Positions 38,354 to 47,817 of a stretch of 64,000 nt of DNA are shown piece after piece (position 1 is the first letter of the stretch; every line of letters starts with the position of its first letter). A model generated the notes under the pieces. It worked only from the letters and a program-made list of their open reading frames with translations, had not been told where the DNA came from and made no database searches. Origin of the DNA: Alsobacter soli (lineage in GTDB: Bacteria > Pseudomonadota > Alphaproteobacteria > Rhizobiales > Beijerinckiaceae); the NCBI RefSeq assembly GCF_003004785.1, contig NZ_PVZS01000006.1, forward strand, positions 1 to 64,000. Direction: 5' to 3'. Both the position numbers and the translations under genes were made by a program.

Positions 38354-39921
38354 TGTCCGCCGCAGCCGCCTCCCTTCAGGCCGCGCCGGCCCACGAGGGC
38401 GGCGCCCGGCGCATGCTGCTCACCGTGTGCGTGATGATGGCCACCATCATGCAGGCGCTGGACACGACCATCGCAAACGTCGCCCTGCCTTACATGCAGG
38501 GCGGCCTCGGCACGACCCAGGACCAGGTGAACTGGGTCCTGACCTCCTACATCGTGGCCGCCGCCATCATGACGTCCCCGCTCGGCTGGATGTCGGCACG
38601 CTTCGGCCGCAAGCGGCTGTTCATCGTCTGCACCGCCGGGTTCACGCTGGCCTCCATGCTCTGCGGCGCGGCCCAGACCATCGAGCAGATGGTGTTGTTC
38701 CGCCTCCTCCAGGGCGTGTTCGGCGCGGCCCTGGTGCCGCTCTCCCAGTCCGTGATGCTGGACGCATACCCGGTCGAGCAGCGCGGCTCGGCCATGGCCA
38801 TCTGGGGCATGGGCGTCATGCTGGGGCCCATCATGGGCCCGACGCTGGGCGGCTGGCTCACCGAGACCTACAGCTGGCGCTGGGTGTTCTTCGTCAACCT
38901 GCCCTTCGGCGTGCTCACCGTGCTCGGCCTGTCGGCCATCATGGAGGAGACGAAGACCAACAAGAGCCTCACCTTCGACTGGCTGGGCTTCATCGCCCTG
39001 TCGGTCGGGATCGGCTCCCTGCAGCTGATGCTGGACCGGGGCGAGCAGGTCGGGTGGTTCGACTCGAGCGAGATCGTGGCCGAGCTCGCCATCGCGATCG
39101 CCGGGTTCTATTTCTTCCTGTCGCACGCCTTCACGACGCCGCGGCCGTTCATCCCGATCCACATCTTCAGGGACCGGAACTTCGCGGTCGGCGTGGTCTT
39201 CATGTTCATCGTGGGCATCATCCTGCTCGCCACCATGGCGCTGGTGACGCCCTTCATCCAGAACGTCCTGGGCTACCCGGTCCTCACCTCCGGCCTCCTT
39301 CTGGGCACCCGCGGCATCGGCACCCTGATCGCCATGATGGTCGTGGGCCGGCTGCTGCGGTTCGTGGACGCGCGCATCCTGGTGTTCCTGGGACTGGCTG
39401 CCTCCACCTGGGCGCTTTGGGCCATGATCGGCTTCTCGCCGAACACCTCGGCCACGCACATCAACGTGGTGAACATCGTGCAGGGGCTGGGGCTCGGCTT
39501 CGTGTTCGTGCCGCTCAACACGGTCGCCTTCGCCACACTGCCGGCCGAACTGCGCACCGACGGCACGGCGCTCTGGACCCTGATCCGGAACATCGGCAGC
39601 TCCATCGGCATCTCGATCGTGATCGCGGAGCTGACCAGCAAGACCACCCAGTTCCACAGCCAGCTGGTGGAGCACGTCACGCCCTTCAACGACGCGCTCA
39701 ACATGCCGGATGTGAAGTCGGTGATGGATTGGACCTCAGACGCGGGCCGGGCCATGCTCGACGCCATTGTGACCCAGCAGGCCGCGGTGATCGCCTATTC
39801 GAACGACTTCAAGCTGATGATGTTCATCAGCCTGTCCGCCTTTCCCCTGCTGCTCCTGATCAAGAAATCGGCGCGGCCCCAGGGCAAGCCCGACCCGTCC
39901 GAAGCCCACGTGATGGAATAA
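38353..39921 (+). CDS. emrB: EmrB-type drug transporter, MFS DHA2 family
   Basis: 522 residues and about 14 membrane helices, as in the DHA2 group. Motifs are LDTTIANVALPYM in helix 1, GWMSARFGRKRLF (the loop 2-3 MFS motif) and GPTLGGWLTE in helix 5. With EmrA it should expel hydrophobic drugs across both membranes using the proton gradient. Its stop codon abuts the stop of the convergent phosphopantetheinyl transferase gene with no base between. Confidence 0.93.
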   Translation: MSAAAASLQAAPAHEGGARRMLLTVCVMMATIMQALDTTIANVALPYMQGGLGTTQDQVNWVLTSYIVAAAIMTSPLGWMSARFGRKRLFIVCTAGFTLASMLCGAAQTIEQMVLFRLLQGVFGAALVPLSQSVMLDAYPVEQRGSAMAIWGMGVMLGPIMGPTLGGWLTETYSWRWVFFVNLPFGVLTVLGLSAIMEETKTNKSLTFDWLGFIALSVGIGSLQLMLDRGEQVGWFDSSEIVAELAIAIAGFYFFLSHAFTTPRPFIPIHIFRDRNFAVGVVFMFIVGIILLATMALVTPFIQNVLGYPVLTSGLLLGTRGIGTLIAMMVVGRLLRFVDARILVFLGLAASTWALWAMIGFSPNTSATHINVVNIVQGLGLGFVFVPLNTVAFATLPAELRTDGTALWTLIRNIGSSIGISIVIAELTSKTTQFHSQLVEHVTPFNDALNMPDVKSVMDWTSDAGRAMLDAIVTQQAAVIAYSNDFKLMMFISLSAFPLLLLIKKSARPQGKPDPSEAHVME

Positions 39922-40665
39922 TCAGGCGCGCAACACCGAGACCGAGCCGACGGTTTCGTTCCAGAGCGAGACCGCCGCCGGCAAGGCGCCCTCCTGCGTC
40001 ACGATCGTCACGTCCGCGACCGAGAACCACCCGGCGTAGCCCGGCAGGGCCACGGTTCCGGCGATCGGGCCGAAGCCGACCGACAGGGCCGTGGGGTCGA
40101 CCGAAAAACCGGACCCGGCCGCCTTGAGCACCGCCTCCTTCCGGGTCCAGAGCCGCAGGAACGCGGCGTCGCGGTCGCCTTGGGGCAGCCGCTTATAGGC
40201 GGCGATCTCCGCCTCCACCATGACGACCTCCGCGACGGCGTCCCGGTCCGGCGGCGCCGTGGGCTCGATGTCGACGCCCACCTCGCACTCTACCGTGAGC
40301 GCCAGCGCGACATGCCTGTCGGAATGGGTGAGGTTGAAACGCACGGGGGCTTCGCGGCAGAGCGACGGCTTCTCATGCCGGCCCAGGCTGATGGCTACCT
40401 CCCCGGGCGTGCAGTGGAGCCATCGCGCCAACGCCAGGCGCGCCAGGGTGCGCCCCGCCACGAAGGCGGCGGCGGTTCCGGGATGGCGCAGGCTCCCCAG
40501 CCGTTCGCGTTCTGGGGCGGACAGGAGGTCCGGCGAGGCGCTCCAGTCAGCAATGCGGCCTACCAGCACGACCACGTCTCCGCGGCCGGCAGGCTCATGG
40601 GGGAACTGGGGCGGCAAGGTCGGGCAGGTGTTCACGGGCGCTCCATACGACATGCGCCCTACCAT
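39922..40665 (-). CDS. 4'-phosphopantetheinyl transferase (Sfp type)
   Basis: 247 residues, the usual Sfp-type length, against about 120 for AcpS. It moves the phosphopantetheine arm of CoA onto a carrier-protein Ser. The Mg-binding motif VGVDIEPT and LWTRKEAVLKAAGSGFS are characteristic, with FNLTHSDRHVALAL upstream. The target may be the ACP or a secondary-metabolite carrier; none is encoded next to it. An internal ATG at 40653 is an alternative start. Confidence 0.9.
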   Translation of the reverse strand: MVGRMSYGAPVNTCPTLPPQFPHEPAGRGDVVVLVGRIADWSASPDLLSAPERERLGSLRHPGTAAAFVAGRTLARLALARWLHCTPGEVAISLGRHEKPSLCREAPVRFNLTHSDRHVALALTVECEVGVDIEPTAPPDRDAVAEVVMVEAEIAAYKRLPQGDRDAAFLRLWTRKEAVLKAAGSGFSVDPTALSVGFGPIAGTVALPGYAGWFSVADVTIVTQEGALPAAVSLWNETVGSVSVLRA

Positions 40666-40691
40666 GCCAGATCCGTCGCGCCTGCGCCCCG

Positions 40692-41159
40692 TCAGCTGAT
40701 CGCCACGACCTCGGCTTCGCCCTGCCCCGCCTCCACGACGTCGCCCACGCGCTTGCCCAGGAGAGCCTGGGCAAGCGGCGCCACGTGCGGAAGCGTGCCA
40801 TGGGCCGGATCGGCCTCGTCCTCGCCGACGATGCGCCAGGTCTGTCGCCGGCCGTCGTCGCGTTCGATGGTGACGGAGGCTCCGAAGTGAACGGTCTGCT
40901 TGTCCGCGGAGGGGTGGACCAGCTCGGCGTTGGAGAGACGGTGCTGCCAGTAGCGCAGGTCGCGCGCGGCCCGAGCCACCCGGGGCCGATCCCCCGCCTC
41001 CACCGCCTCCCCGTGTTCGCGGCGCAGACGCTCCACGGCCTCCTCGATCTGGCGCAGGCCCTCAGGGGTCACGAGATTCGGGTGGGGGCTTACGGGGCGG
41101 TCCGGGAGGTCCTCGAAGGCCTCTCCGCCCTCCTGTTCCTTCACGAAGGCGCGGCTCAT
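40692..41159 (-). CDS. GreA/GreB-like transcription elongation factor
   Basis: 155 residues from ATG 41159. After a short acidic lead, the coiled-coil domain begins at VTPEGLRQIEEAVERLRREH. The C-terminal FKBP-like domain has HFGASVTIERDDGRRQTWRIVG, EADPAHGTLPHVAPLAQALLG and VGDVVEAGQGEAEVVAI, all Gre-like. It probably rescues backtracked RNA polymerase. The acidic coil tip that would mark it as GreA or GreB is not clear enough to decide. Confidence 0.85.
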   Translation of the reverse strand: MSRAFVKEQEGGEAFEDLPDRPVSPHPNLVTPEGLRQIEEAVERLRREHGEAVEAGDRPRVARAARDLRYWQHRLSNAELVHPSADKQTVHFGASVTIERDDGRRQTWRIVGEDEADPAHGTLPHVAPLAQALLGKRVGDVVEAGQGEAEVVAIS

Positions 41160-41340
41160 GGGCGTTCCGTCCCTTGCTATTCTGGGCCCGGCTTCCGGCG
41201 GCCGGAGAGGCGCCGCCCGCCGAAAGGGGGCGCCGTAAACGAGACAATGGATCGGAACGCCGCTGCGTTCCACCACTTTAAGATGTATGCTCGTCAGCGC
41301 CCCGCCGCGTTCATGATCCCCCTGAACAGGAGGCGAACCC

Positions 41341-41919
41341 ATGACCATGGCTTCGGAAAATTACCCGCGCACCGGCTCCTCGCTGGGCAGCGGCATCGCA
41401 GCGCTGCGATCGCGCTGGGGTTGGATCGTCGCAATCGGCGTCCTGCTGGCGATCTGTGGCGTAATCGCGCTCGGCAGCGTGATGCTGGCGACCGCCGTCA
41501 GCGTCACCATTGTGGGCTTCATGATGGTGCTGAGCGGCGCCGCGGAGATGGCGCACGGCTTCGCGTCCAAAAGCTGGGGCCGCTTCTTTCTCTGGGTGCT
41601 GCTCGGCGCGCTCTACGCGCTGGCCGGCGTCTTCGCCATCCTGAACCCCTTCCTGGCCGCGACGGTGCTGACGTTGCTGCTGGGCGCGGGCCTGATTGCG
41701 TCCGGGATCGTCCGCATCGTTCTCGCCTTCCAGATGCGTGAGGGAACGCCCTGGGTCTGGGTTGCGCTCTCGGGCCTCATCACGCTGCTTCTCGGCGGCA
41801 TGATCCTTTCCCACTGGCCGGCCTCGAGCCTGTTCGTGCTCGGCCTGTTCCTGGGCATCGACCTGATCTTCGCCGGGACGAGCTGGATCGCGATGGGACT
41901 TGCGTTGCGTCGCGCGTAA
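41341..41919 (+). CDS. HdeD-family (DUF308) membrane protein
   Basis: 192 residues in six hydrophobic helices arranged as pairs. The text WGWIVAIGVLLAICGVIAL and ALYALAGVFAILNPFLAATV and LFLGIDLIFAGTSWIAMGL is characteristic of HdeD proteins, linked in enterics to acid resistance. In alphaproteobacteria the role is unknown. The ATG has an AGGAGG site at 41329-41334. Single gene, divergent from the Gre factor. Confidence 0.88.
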   Translation: MTMASENYPRTGSSLGSGIAALRSRWGWIVAIGVLLAICGVIALGSVMLATAVSVTIVGFMMVLSGAAEMAHGFASKSWGRFFLWVLLGALYALAGVFAILNPFLAATVLTLLLGAGLIASGIVRIVLAFQMREGTPWVWVALSGLITLLLGGMILSHWPASSLFVLGLFLGIDLIFAGTSWIAMGLALRRA

Positions 41920-41927
41920 GCGGACGC

Positions 41928-41937
41928 TGGTATACCA
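41928..41937. promoter_or_regulatory. Palindrome upstream of ppdK
   Basis: TGGTATACCA is a perfect 10-bp dyad about 190 bp before the pyruvate phosphate dikinase gene and just after the HdeD-like gene. It matches the TGGTnnnACCA style of GntR/FadR-family operators. Regulator not identified. Confidence 0.4.
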
Positions 41938-42129
41938 AGACCACGGGCGACCGGAACCAAGGGCAGGCCAAGGCGTTGCGGTGCGGGCGTTCACCGCCCC
42001 GCTTCAGCCATGGTCGTGCGCAAATTCCGGCTCGCACACGAGTCGATTGGGCGATTGCCTTTTGGCTGGGGCTGAGCAATTGGAAGTCGCGCTGCGCCCG
42101 CGCGCGGGCTGCAATAAAGGACGGGGCTG

Positions 42130-44808
42130 ATGACCAAGTGGGTTTACACCTTCGGTGACGGCAAGGCGGAGGGCCAGGCCGGCATGCGGGAGCTGTTGGG
42201 CGGCAAGGGCGCCAATCTGGCCGAGATGAGCAACCTCGGTCTTCCAGTCCCTCCCGGCTTCACCATCTCCACCGAGGTCTGCACCTATTACTACGCCCAT
42301 GAGCGGACCTACCCGTCCGACCTCGGCGACCAGGTCGAGGCCGCGCTGAAGCATGTCGGCGCTCTCACCGGCAAGACGTTCGGCGACGCCGCGAACCCGC
42401 TGCTCGTATCCGTACGCTCCGGCGCCCGCGCGTCCATGCCGGGCATGATGGACACGGTGCTCAACCTCGGCCTCAATGACGTCACCGTCGAAGCCGTGGC
42501 GGCGAGCTCGGGCGACGCCCGCTTCGCCTATGACAGCTACCGCCGCTTCATCCAGATGTACTCGGACGTGGTGCTCGGCGTGGAGCACCATCATTTCGAA
42601 GACATCCTCGAGGAGTACAAGGACCTCAAGGCCTACTCGCTCGACACGGACCTGACCGCGGACGACTGGAAGCTCATCGTCGGCCGCTACAAGGAGACGG
42701 TGCAGGCCGAGCTCGGCAAGCCCTTCCCGCAGGATCCCAAGGACCAGCTCTGGGGCGCGATCGGCGCCGTCTTCGGCTCCTGGATGAATCCTCGCGCCAA
42801 CAAGTACCGTGAGCTGCACGGCATCCCGGCGAGCTGGGGCACGGCCGTGAACGTGCAGGCCATGGTGTTCGGCAACCTGGGAGAGACCTCGGCCACCGGC
42901 GTGGCCTTCACCCGCAATCCGTCCACCGGCGAGAAGGAGCTCTACGGCGAGTTCCTCATCAACGCCCAGGGTGAGGACGTGGTGGCCGGCATCCGCACGC
43001 CGCAGGACATCACCGAGAAGGCCCGCATCGGCGCAGGCTCCGACCGTCCGTCGCTGGAGACGGCGATGCCGGAGGCCTATGCCGAGTTCATCCGCATCTG
43101 CGGCCTGCTCGAGAAGCATTACCGGGACGTCCAAGACGTCGAGTTCACCATCGAGCGCGGCAAGCTCTGGATGCTCCAGACCCGCAACGGCAAGCGCACC
43201 GCCAAGGCGGCGCTGAAGATCGCGGTGGAGCTCGCGGCCGAGGGCCTGATCACGGAGGAGGAGGCGGTCGCCCGCATCGAGCCGGCCTCCCTCGACCAGC
43301 TGCTGCACCCGACCATCGACCCCAAGGCCGAGCGCAAGGTGCTGGCCACCGGCCTGCCCGCCTCGCCCGGCGCCGCCGGCGGCGAGATCGTGTTCGACTC
43401 GGATGAGGCGGAATCCGCCCGCGCGGCCGGTCGCAGGGTCATCCTGGTCCGCATCGAGACGAGCCCGGAGGACATCCACGGCATGCACGCCGCGGAAGGC
43501 ATCCTCACCACCCGTGGCGGCATGACCTCTCACGCGGCCGTGGTGGCCCGCGGCATGGGCAAGCCCTGCGTCTCCGGCGCAGGCGGGCTTCGGGTCGACT
43601 ACGCCGCCCAGACCATGACGGCCAACGGCGTCACCCTGAAGAAGGGCGACTGGATCACGATCGACGGCGCCACCGGCCAGGTGATGCAGGGCGAAGTCAA
43701 GATGCTCGAGCCCGAACTCTCGGGCGAGTTCGCGACCCTCATGAGCTGGGCCGACCGCGCGCGCCGCATGAAGATCCGCGCCAACGCCGAGACCCCGCTC
43801 GACGCCCGCACCGCCCGCCAGTTCGGCGCGGAGGGCATCGGCCTGTCGCGCACGGAGCACATGTTCTTCGAGGGCGAGCGCATCGTGGCGGTGCGCGAGA
43901 TGATCCTGGCGGATGACGAGGCGGGCCGCCGCGCGGCGCTCGCCAAGCTGCTGCCGATGCAGCGGGCGGATTTCGTGGAGCTGTTCACAATCATGAACGG
44001 CCTGCCGGTCACCATCCGCCTGCTCGACCCGCCGCTGCACGAATTCCTGCCCCACTCCGACGAGGAGGTCGCCGAGGTGGCGGCCGCCATGGGCGCCTCG
44101 GCCGACAAGCTGAAGCGCCGTGCGGCGGAGTTGCACGAGTTCAACCCCATGCTCGGCTTCCGTGGCTGCCGTCTCGCGATCGCCTATCCGGAGATCGCGG
44201 AGATGCAGGCGCGCGCCATCTTCGAGGCCTCGGTGGAGGCCGCGAAGGCGACCGGCAAGCCCGTGATCCCCGAGATCATGGTTCCGCTGGTGATGGGCCG
44301 GCCCGAGTTCGACATCGTGCGGGACCGCATCCTCGCCATGGCGGCGGCGGTGGAGAAGGAGACGGGCGCCAAGCTGGAGTTCCAGGTCGGCACGATGATC
44401 GAGCTGCCCCGCGCCTGCCTCAAGGCGGACGAGATCGCGCAGACCGCGGAGTTCTTCTCCTTCGGGACCAACGACCTCACCCAGACGGGCCTCGGCATCT
44501 CCCGCGACGACGCGGCGAGCTTCCTGGGCCCCTACACGAGCAAGGGCATCCTTCCGTCGGACCCGTTCGTCACGCTGGACGTGGAGGGCGTGGGCGAACT
44601 GGTGAAGATTGGCGTGGAGCGCGGCCGCAAGGTGCGCCCCGACATCAAGCTCGGCATCTGCGGCGAGCACGGCGGCGACCCGGCCTCCATCGCCTTCTGC
44701 GAGCAGGTCGGCCTCGACTACGTGTCGTGCTCGCCCTATCGCGTGCCGATCGCCCGCCTCGCCGCCGCCCAGGCGGCCCTGGGCGTGAAGGCCGCCAGCT
44801 CGGCCTGA
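42130..44808 (+). CDS. ppdK: Pyruvate phosphate dikinase
   Basis: 892 residues, the standard bacterial length. It interconverts pyruvate, ATP and Pi with PEP, AMP and PPi. The ATP-grasp part holds GGKGANLAEMSNLGLPVPPG and TGVAFTRNPSTGEKELYGEF. The swivelling His domain holds LTTRGGMTSHAAVVARGMG with the phospho-carrier His. The C-terminal PEP domain holds KLGICGEHGGDPASIAFC with the catalytic Cys. In this kind of bacterium it may serve gluconeogenesis or PEP supply. The ATG lies about 6 bp after GGACGGGGC. Confidence 0.96.
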   Translation: MTKWVYTFGDGKAEGQAGMRELLGGKGANLAEMSNLGLPVPPGFTISTEVCTYYYAHERTYPSDLGDQVEAALKHVGALTGKTFGDAANPLLVSVRSGARASMPGMMDTVLNLGLNDVTVEAVAASSGDARFAYDSYRRFIQMYSDVVLGVEHHHFEDILEEYKDLKAYSLDTDLTADDWKLIVGRYKETVQAELGKPFPQDPKDQLWGAIGAVFGSWMNPRANKYRELHGIPASWGTAVNVQAMVFGNLGETSATGVAFTRNPSTGEKELYGEFLINAQGEDVVAGIRTPQDITEKARIGAGSDRPSLETAMPEAYAEFIRICGLLEKHYRDVQDVEFTIERGKLWMLQTRNGKRTAKAALKIAVELAAEGLITEEEAVARIEPASLDQLLHPTIDPKAERKVLATGLPASPGAAGGEIVFDSDEAESARAAGRRVILVRIETSPEDIHGMHAAEGILTTRGGMTSHAAVVARGMGKPCVSGAGGLRVDYAAQTMTANGVTLKKGDWITIDGATGQVMQGEVKMLEPELSGEFATLMSWADRARRMKIRANAETPLDARTARQFGAEGIGLSRTEHMFFEGERIVAVREMILADDEAGRRAALAKLLPMQRADFVELFTIMNGLPVTIRLLDPPLHEFLPHSDEEVAEVAAAMGASADKLKRRAAELHEFNPMLGFRGCRLAIAYPEIAEMQARAIFEASVEAAKATGKPVIPEIMVPLVMGRPEFDIVRDRILAMAAAVEKETGAKLEFQVGTMIELPRACLKADEIAQTAEFFSFGTNDLTQTGLGISRDDAASFLGPYTSKGILPSDPFVTLDVEGVGELVKIGVERGRKVRPDIKLGICGEHGGDPASIAFCEQVGLDYVSCSPYRVPIARLAAAQAALGVKAASSA

Positions 44809-44828
44809 GCGACAATTTCCAAGACTAC

Positions 44829-44859
44829 GAAGGCGCCGCACCCCTTGCGGCGCCTTTTT
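44829..44859 (+). terminator. Intrinsic terminator of ppdK
   Basis: AGGCGCCGCA (44831-44840) pairs with TGCGGCGCCT (44846-44855) round a 5-nt loop, followed by TTTTT. It is 20 bp past the ppdK stop. Confidence 0.9.
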
Positions 44860-44903
44860 CATTGGCGGCATGCTGACAGAAGACACGACGCGCGACAGGC
44901 CTC

Positions 44904-45173
44904 ATGAACCGCTTCTCGATTATCTTCGTCGCTGGTCTGGCCCTGTTCGGCCTGCTCCAGGGCCTCGCCTTCGCGCGCTGGCCCCACCTTGAGGACGCCG
45001 TCGTCCCAAGCTTCCTCTGGCCGCTCCTGGCGTCGCTGGCGGTGGACGTCGCCATTCGGCCCGCCGTGGCCGCGGGCAAGCTTCCGGACCTGCGCACGGA
45101 AACGCGCTTCGCCGGCCTCGTGGCCGCCGTTTTCGTGTTCATGGCGACGCGCTGGGTGATCCCGAGCCTCTAA
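44904..45173 (+). CDS. Small membrane protein, hypothetical
   Basis: 89 residues. Three hydrophobic segments: IIFVAGLALFGLLQGLAFA, FLWPLLASLAVDVAIRPAVA and FAGLVAAVFVFMATRWVI. I do not recognise the family. It is a single gene behind the ppdK terminator and convergent with the lipoprotein gene. Real coding is likely from its helix pattern. Confidence 0.65.
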   Translation: MNRFSIIFVAGLALFGLLQGLAFARWPHLEDAVVPSFLWPLLASLAVDVAIRPAVAAGKLPDLRTETRFAGLVAAVFVFMATRWVIPSL

Positions 45174-45195
45174 CGAAGCTGGGCCGTTTCAGAGC

Positions 45196-45612
45196 CTAGC
45201 CGGCTCCGCCGCCGCGCACGACGCGCACCAGCCTGTTGTCCTGGAAAAGGTAGAGCGCTTTCCCGGTCTGCTCCATGTAGAGCATCGTGGTCTCGCGCTT
45301 GGCGCGCGGGCTGGAGCCCGTCTGGACGCTGAGCGGCTCGCCCTTCAGGGCGACGAGCTCGCATTCCGTGAGACCCACAAGGCCCTCGCCTTCACGCCCG
45401 CGGAACTTGGAGGGGTCAATCGACAGGTCGGCGGTGCAGCGCCCATCCTCGCCCACCACGGCCTCAGTGGTAGCGACCCGCGCCGTGGCGGACTTGTCGT
45501 TCATGAAGCCGCCCACCTCCACGGCGCAGCCGGAGAGCGCCAGCGACACCGTCGCCATCACGCCCGCAACTCCCCAACCGGCGAGCCGCCGGGTCCGCGC
45601 CGCATCCATCAT
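45196..45612 (-). CDS. Predicted lipoprotein
   Basis: 138 residues, starting at the ATG that overlaps the holC stop (ATGATGA arrangement). A signal with lipobox (MATVSLALSGCAVEV, Cys after LSG) marks it as a lipoprotein. The mature part contains TAEAVVGEDGRCTADLSIDP-like and EGLVGLTECELVALKGEPLS text, then a C-terminal two-strand piece (GKALYLFQDNRLVRVV), suggesting a small SmpA/BamE-like fold. Function unknown; coupled to holC by overlap. Confidence 0.75.
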   Translation of the reverse strand: MMDAARTRRLAGWGVAGVMATVSLALSGCAVEVGGFMNDKSATARVATTEAVVGEDGRCTADLSIDPSKFRGREGEGLVGLTECELVALKGEPLSVQTGSSPRAKRETTMLYMEQTGKALYLFQDNRLVRVVRGGGAG

Positions 45613-46061
45613 GCCTTTTTCTCCCAGCGCCCGCTCTCGTTCTGCTGCCAGTAGCTCATCGCGTGGTCCTGGCCCCTGAGGCCCTTCCACACGACACGGG
45701 CGGCGGTGACGGCCTCGTCGTCGCGCCCGTCGAAGATGAGCACGATGCGCTCATAAGACGCCGCATCCGGCGGAATTGGGGCGCCGTCCACGAGGAAGCG
45801 GACCTGGGCGCCGTTCGGGTTGCCCTCTCCCGTCGTGATCACGACCGCCTCCGCCGCAGCGCCAGGCTCCGTGTCCACCGCATGGGGCAGGAAGCTGTCC
45901 TCGGCGTAGGTCCACAGGTGGTCGTCGAGCGCCGCGGCCCGCTCGGCTGTCGGCGCATGCACCACCGCCTTCCATCCGCGCGCCAGGCTGCGCTCGAGAA
46001 GGGGCGGAAGCACCGCCTCGAGCGGCTGCTGCAGCAAGTGATAGAAGAGAATCTCGGCCAT
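45609..46061 (-). CDS. holC: DNA polymerase III chi subunit
   Basis: 150 residues. The HolC pattern is clear: EILFYHLLQQPLEAVLPPLL, WKAVVHAPTAERAAALDDHLW, SFLPHAV and ERIVLIFDGRDDEAVTAAR, ending with WKGLRGQDHAMSYWQQNESG. The chi subunit links the clamp loader to single-strand-binding protein. It follows pepA by 18 bp on the same strand, an arrangement common in alphaproteobacteria. Confidence 0.93.
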   Translation of the reverse strand: MAEILFYHLLQQPLEAVLPPLLERSLARGWKAVVHAPTAERAAALDDHLWTYAEDSFLPHAVDTEPGAAAEAVVITTGEGNPNGAQVRFLVDGAPIPPDAASYERIVLIFDGRDDEAVTAARVVWKGLRGQDHAMSYWQQNESGRWEKKA

Positions 46062-46079
46062 CAGGCCCCCAGCCGCGCC

Positions 46080-47582
46080 CTACCCCTCGTAGTTGTCCGC
46101 GACGAGTCGGTCGAGCAGCCGCACGCCCCAGCCGGACGCCCATCCACGGTTGATCTCGCTCTGGGGCGACCCCATGGCGGTGCCTGCGATGTCGAGGTGC
46201 GCCCAGGGCGTGTCGTTCACGAAGCGCTTCAGGAATTGCGCCGCCGTGACCGAGCCTGCGTGCCGGCCGCCGGAGTTCTTCACGTCGGCGAACTTGCTGT
46301 CGATGATCTTGTCGTAAGCGGGGCTCAAGGGCATGCGCCACACGCCCTCCCCGGTCGCCTTGGATGCGGCCTGCAGCTTCTCGGCCAGGGCGTCGTCATT
46401 GGAGAACAGCCCGGCGTTCTCCTGGCCAAGCGCGACCAGGACCGCGCCGGTCAGGGTGGCGAGGTCGACCATGAAGGCCGGCTTGAACCGGTCCTGCACG
46501 TACCAGAGCACGTCGGCCAGCACGAGCCGGCCTTCCGCGTCCGTGTTGATGATCTCGATGGTCTGGCCCGAGAGCGAGGTGACGATGTCTCCGGGGCGTT
46601 GCGCCTCGCCACTCGGCATGTTCTCGACAAGGCCGATCGCCCCGATGACGTTGGCCTTCGCCTTGCGGGAGGCGAGCGCGTGCATGAGGCCGACCACGCA
46701 AGCCGCGCCGGCCATGTCGCCCTTCATGTCCTCCATGCTGGCGGCCGGCTTGATGGAGATGCCGCCCGTGTCGAAGCACACCCCCTTGCCGACGAAGGCC
46801 AGGGGCTTCTCCTTATTCTTCGCCCCGTTCCACCGCATGATGACGACGCGGCTCTCCTTGCGGGAGCCCTGGCCCACGCCCAGCAGAGCGCGCATGCCGA
46901 TCTTGTCGAGCTTCTTCTCGTCGAGCACCTCGACCTCGACGCCGAGCTTTTCGAGCTGTTCGGCGCGCCGGGCGAACTCCTCCGGATCGAGGACGTTCGG
47001 CGGCTCGTTGACGAGCGTGCGGGCCATGACGACGCCCTCGGCCACGGCGCTGCGGCTCTTGTAGGCCTTGCCCGCAGCCTTCGGGTCGGCCACCGCGATG
47101 ACGGCCTCGATGTCGCCCTCGGGTTCGTCCTTGTCGCCCTTCTTGGTCTTGTACTTGTCGAAGGAATAGGAACGCAGCCGCATGCCCAGCGCGATGTCCG
47201 CGGCGGCCTCGGCGTCACGGCGCAACCCGACCGGGGCGTCATGGAAGAGCACGGTCACCGAACGGCTCTTCCCCACCTTGCCGAGGATCGTCCCGCCCAG
47301 GGTCACGAAATCGGCGGAGGCGCGCTCCGTCGCGCCGCCGACGCCGACGACGACGAGGCGGGCGGCTTGCAGGCCGGCGGGGGCCAGGATGGAGAAGCCG
47401 GACCCGGACTTGCCCTTGAAGCCCTCGGCCGCGGCGGCCTTCACGACAGCATCCGCCGCGTTTTCGCCGATGAGGTCCCGGACCTCGGAGGGCAGGCCGA
47501 GGTCATCCCCGAGCAGGACGACGATCGCCCCGGAGGCAGGCAGGCTCGGCTCGGCGAAAGACGCTCTCAGACGCTCGGACAT
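46080..47582 (-). CDS. pepA: Leucyl aminopeptidase (M17)
   Basis: 500 residues from ATG 47582. Metal-site motifs are [20 protein letters not shown] (Lys and Asp ligands) and the signature [16 protein letters not shown], which is the classical cytosol aminopeptidase motif. The N-terminal domain is the usual alpha/beta regulatory lobe. It removes N-terminal residues from peptides using two Mn or Zn ions. Divergent from lptF with 235 bp between, which carry both promoters. Confidence 0.95.
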   Translation of the reverse strand: MSERLRASFAEPSLPASGAIVVLLGDDLGLPSEVRDLIGENAADAVVKAAAAEGFKGKSGSGFSILAPAGLQAARLVVVGVGGATERASADFVTLGGTILGKVGKSRSVTVLFHDAPVGLRRDAEAAADIALGMRLRSYSFDKYKTKKGDKDEPEGDIEAVIAVADPKAAGKAYKSRSAVAEGVVMARTLVNEPPNVLDPEEFARRAEQLEKLGVEVEVLDEKKLDKIGMRALLGVGQGSRKESRVVIMRWNGAKNKEKPLAFVGKGVCFDTGGISIKPAASMEDMKGDMAGAACVVGLMHALASRKAKANVIGAIGLVENMPSGEAQRPGDIVTSLSGQTIEIINTDAEGRLVLADVLWYVQDRFKPAFMVDLATLTGAVLVALGQENAGLFSNDDALAEKLQAASKATGEGVWRMPLSPAYDKIIDSKFADVKNSGGRHAGSVTAAQFLKRFVNDTPWAHLDIAGTAMGSPQSEINRGWASGWGVRLLDRLVADNYEG

Positions 47583-47817
47583 GGAAGGCTCCGGGAATGG
47601 AAAACAGGCGGGAGACAAGGGTCTTAGCGCGCCCGCGCGACGGACGCCAGTTTCCGCCGCGGCCCGCGCCCGGCGGCGCCATGCCTCACGCTCTTGCTGG
47701 GTCTGGCCTTGCGGCCGCCCGGTTCAGGCGCCATTGCAGGCGGCCCGGAGCGATGCTCCGGCTTGCCCGGACACGCCGAACCCTTTACCGCTTCCGCCAC
47801 CACCGCGACGCGACCTC

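Noticed and set aside
42004-44886. A 960-codon open frame opposite ppdK
   Set aside because: Antisense shadow of pyruvate phosphate dikinase in high-GC DNA; no motifs or ribosome-binding site.
45663-47627. A 654-codon frame opposite pepA and holC
   Set aside because: Shadow frame; both minus-strand genes have intact catalytic or family motifs.
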